This document shows, in pieces, positions 63,873-64,000 of a stretch of DNA of 64,000 bases (positions are counted from its first letter, which is position 1; each line of letters starts with the position of its first letter). Source of the DNA: CAWEPK01 sp963835595 (GTDB lineage: Bacteria; Desulfobacterota; Syntrophorhabdia; Syntrophorhabdales; WCHB1-27). The stretch is taken from positions 248,001-312,000 of the forward strand of contig CAWIGL010000003.1 in the NCBI GenBank assembly GCA_963835595.1, read 5' to 3'. The notes under the pieces were generated by a model, which saw only the letters and a program-made list of their open reading frames with translations, did no database searches and had not been told where the DNA came from. The position numbers were made by a program, and so were the translations under genes.

Positions 63873-64000
63873 GCGGCGCCCCCTTCCGGTGCGCGCACCC
63901 AGCAGGCCGCCCTGTGGCCCGGCGCCACCTCGACGAGGGGAGGGTCCTCGACCCTGCACCTATCCGTGACAAGGGGGCAGCGCGTATGGAACCTGCACCC
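63869..64000 (-). CDS. oppD: Oligopeptide ABC transporter ATP-binding protein OppD, C-terminal end only
   Basis: Only the last 43 codons lie in the window. They read GCRFHTRCPLVTDRC, the conserved C-terminal cysteine motif of OppD/DppD, then end at a TGA overlapping the oppF ATG. The upstream remainder is outside the window. The pair oppD-oppF is the usual order. Confidence 0.88.

Overview
The window looks like a chromosomal segment of a GC-rich, Gram-negative (diderm) anaerobe or facultative anaerobe. Evidence for a diderm: tolQRA, three RND permeases with outer-membrane efflux partners, and TRAP transporters with periplasmic binding proteins. Evidence for an organic-acid or aromatic-degrading lifestyle: CoA-transferase, acyl-CoA dehydrogenase, ETF plus FixC/FixX, B12-dependent acyl-CoA mutase with MeaB, a molybdenum hydroxylase, HyuAB and indolepyruvate-oxidoreductase-type genes. 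A Syntrophorhabdus-like or other Desulfobacterota member is my best guess, by inference only.

Layout. (1) 1-3.5 kb, minus strand: TRAP transporter DctPQM behind a VOC/epimerase-like gene and the C-terminal remnant of a molybdenum-hydroxylase large subunit. (2) 3.6-26.3 kb, plus strand: a long catabolic cluster: family III CoA-transferase, meaB, acyl-CoA dehydrogenase (one frameshift), etfBA-fixCX, a GntR/FCD regulator, a split B12 acyl-CoA mutase, a phenylacetate-CoA-ligase-like enzyme, a three-subunit Mo hydroxylase, hyuAB, and an ior-type trio (degenerate iorA, iorB, intact iorA). Many junctions overlap as GTGA. (3) 26.3-29.1 kb: two tandem paralogous branched-chain-type binding proteins without permeases. 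(4) 29.4-45 kb: two efflux systems back to back, an MdtABC-OprM-like set on plus and an OMF-MFP-RND set on minus whose pump gene is frameshifted. (5) 45-52.2 kb: AI-2E-family exporter, MscS, DUF2442, an UppS-DedA-UppP undecaprenyl-phosphate group, and tolQRA. (6) 52.7-60.9 kb: methyltransferase, cupin, TAXI-TRAP system, iron-sulfur flavoprotein, B12-radical SAM enzyme, and a membrane-fused spermidine-synthase-like gene (frameshifted). (7) 60.9-62.9 kb: an AT-richer gap with two unknown genes and a hairpin repeat. (8) 62.9-64 kb: the end of an oligopeptide ABC operon.

How the genes may work together. An acid imported by TRAP or captured by the binding proteins could be activated by the CoA-transferase or ligase, oxidised by the dehydrogenase with electrons passing through ETF and FixCX to quinone, and rearranged by the B12 mutase, which MeaB would protect. 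The Mo hydroxylase plus ATP-dependent HyuAB suggest hydroxylation and opening of a cyclic amide, and the ior-type enzyme oxidises a 2-oxoacid with ferredoxin. The real substrate is not visible.

Most notable: the mutase large subunit keeps the general fold motifs but has lost active-site residues common to known mutases; a GTATAC-centred operator recurs at four intergenic positions, three of them with a clear promoter; three genes each need exactly one extra base removed to restore a normal-length protein; a family of modular palindromic repeats sits at operon breakpoints; and a short promoter-to-terminator transcription unit lies upstream of tolQ.
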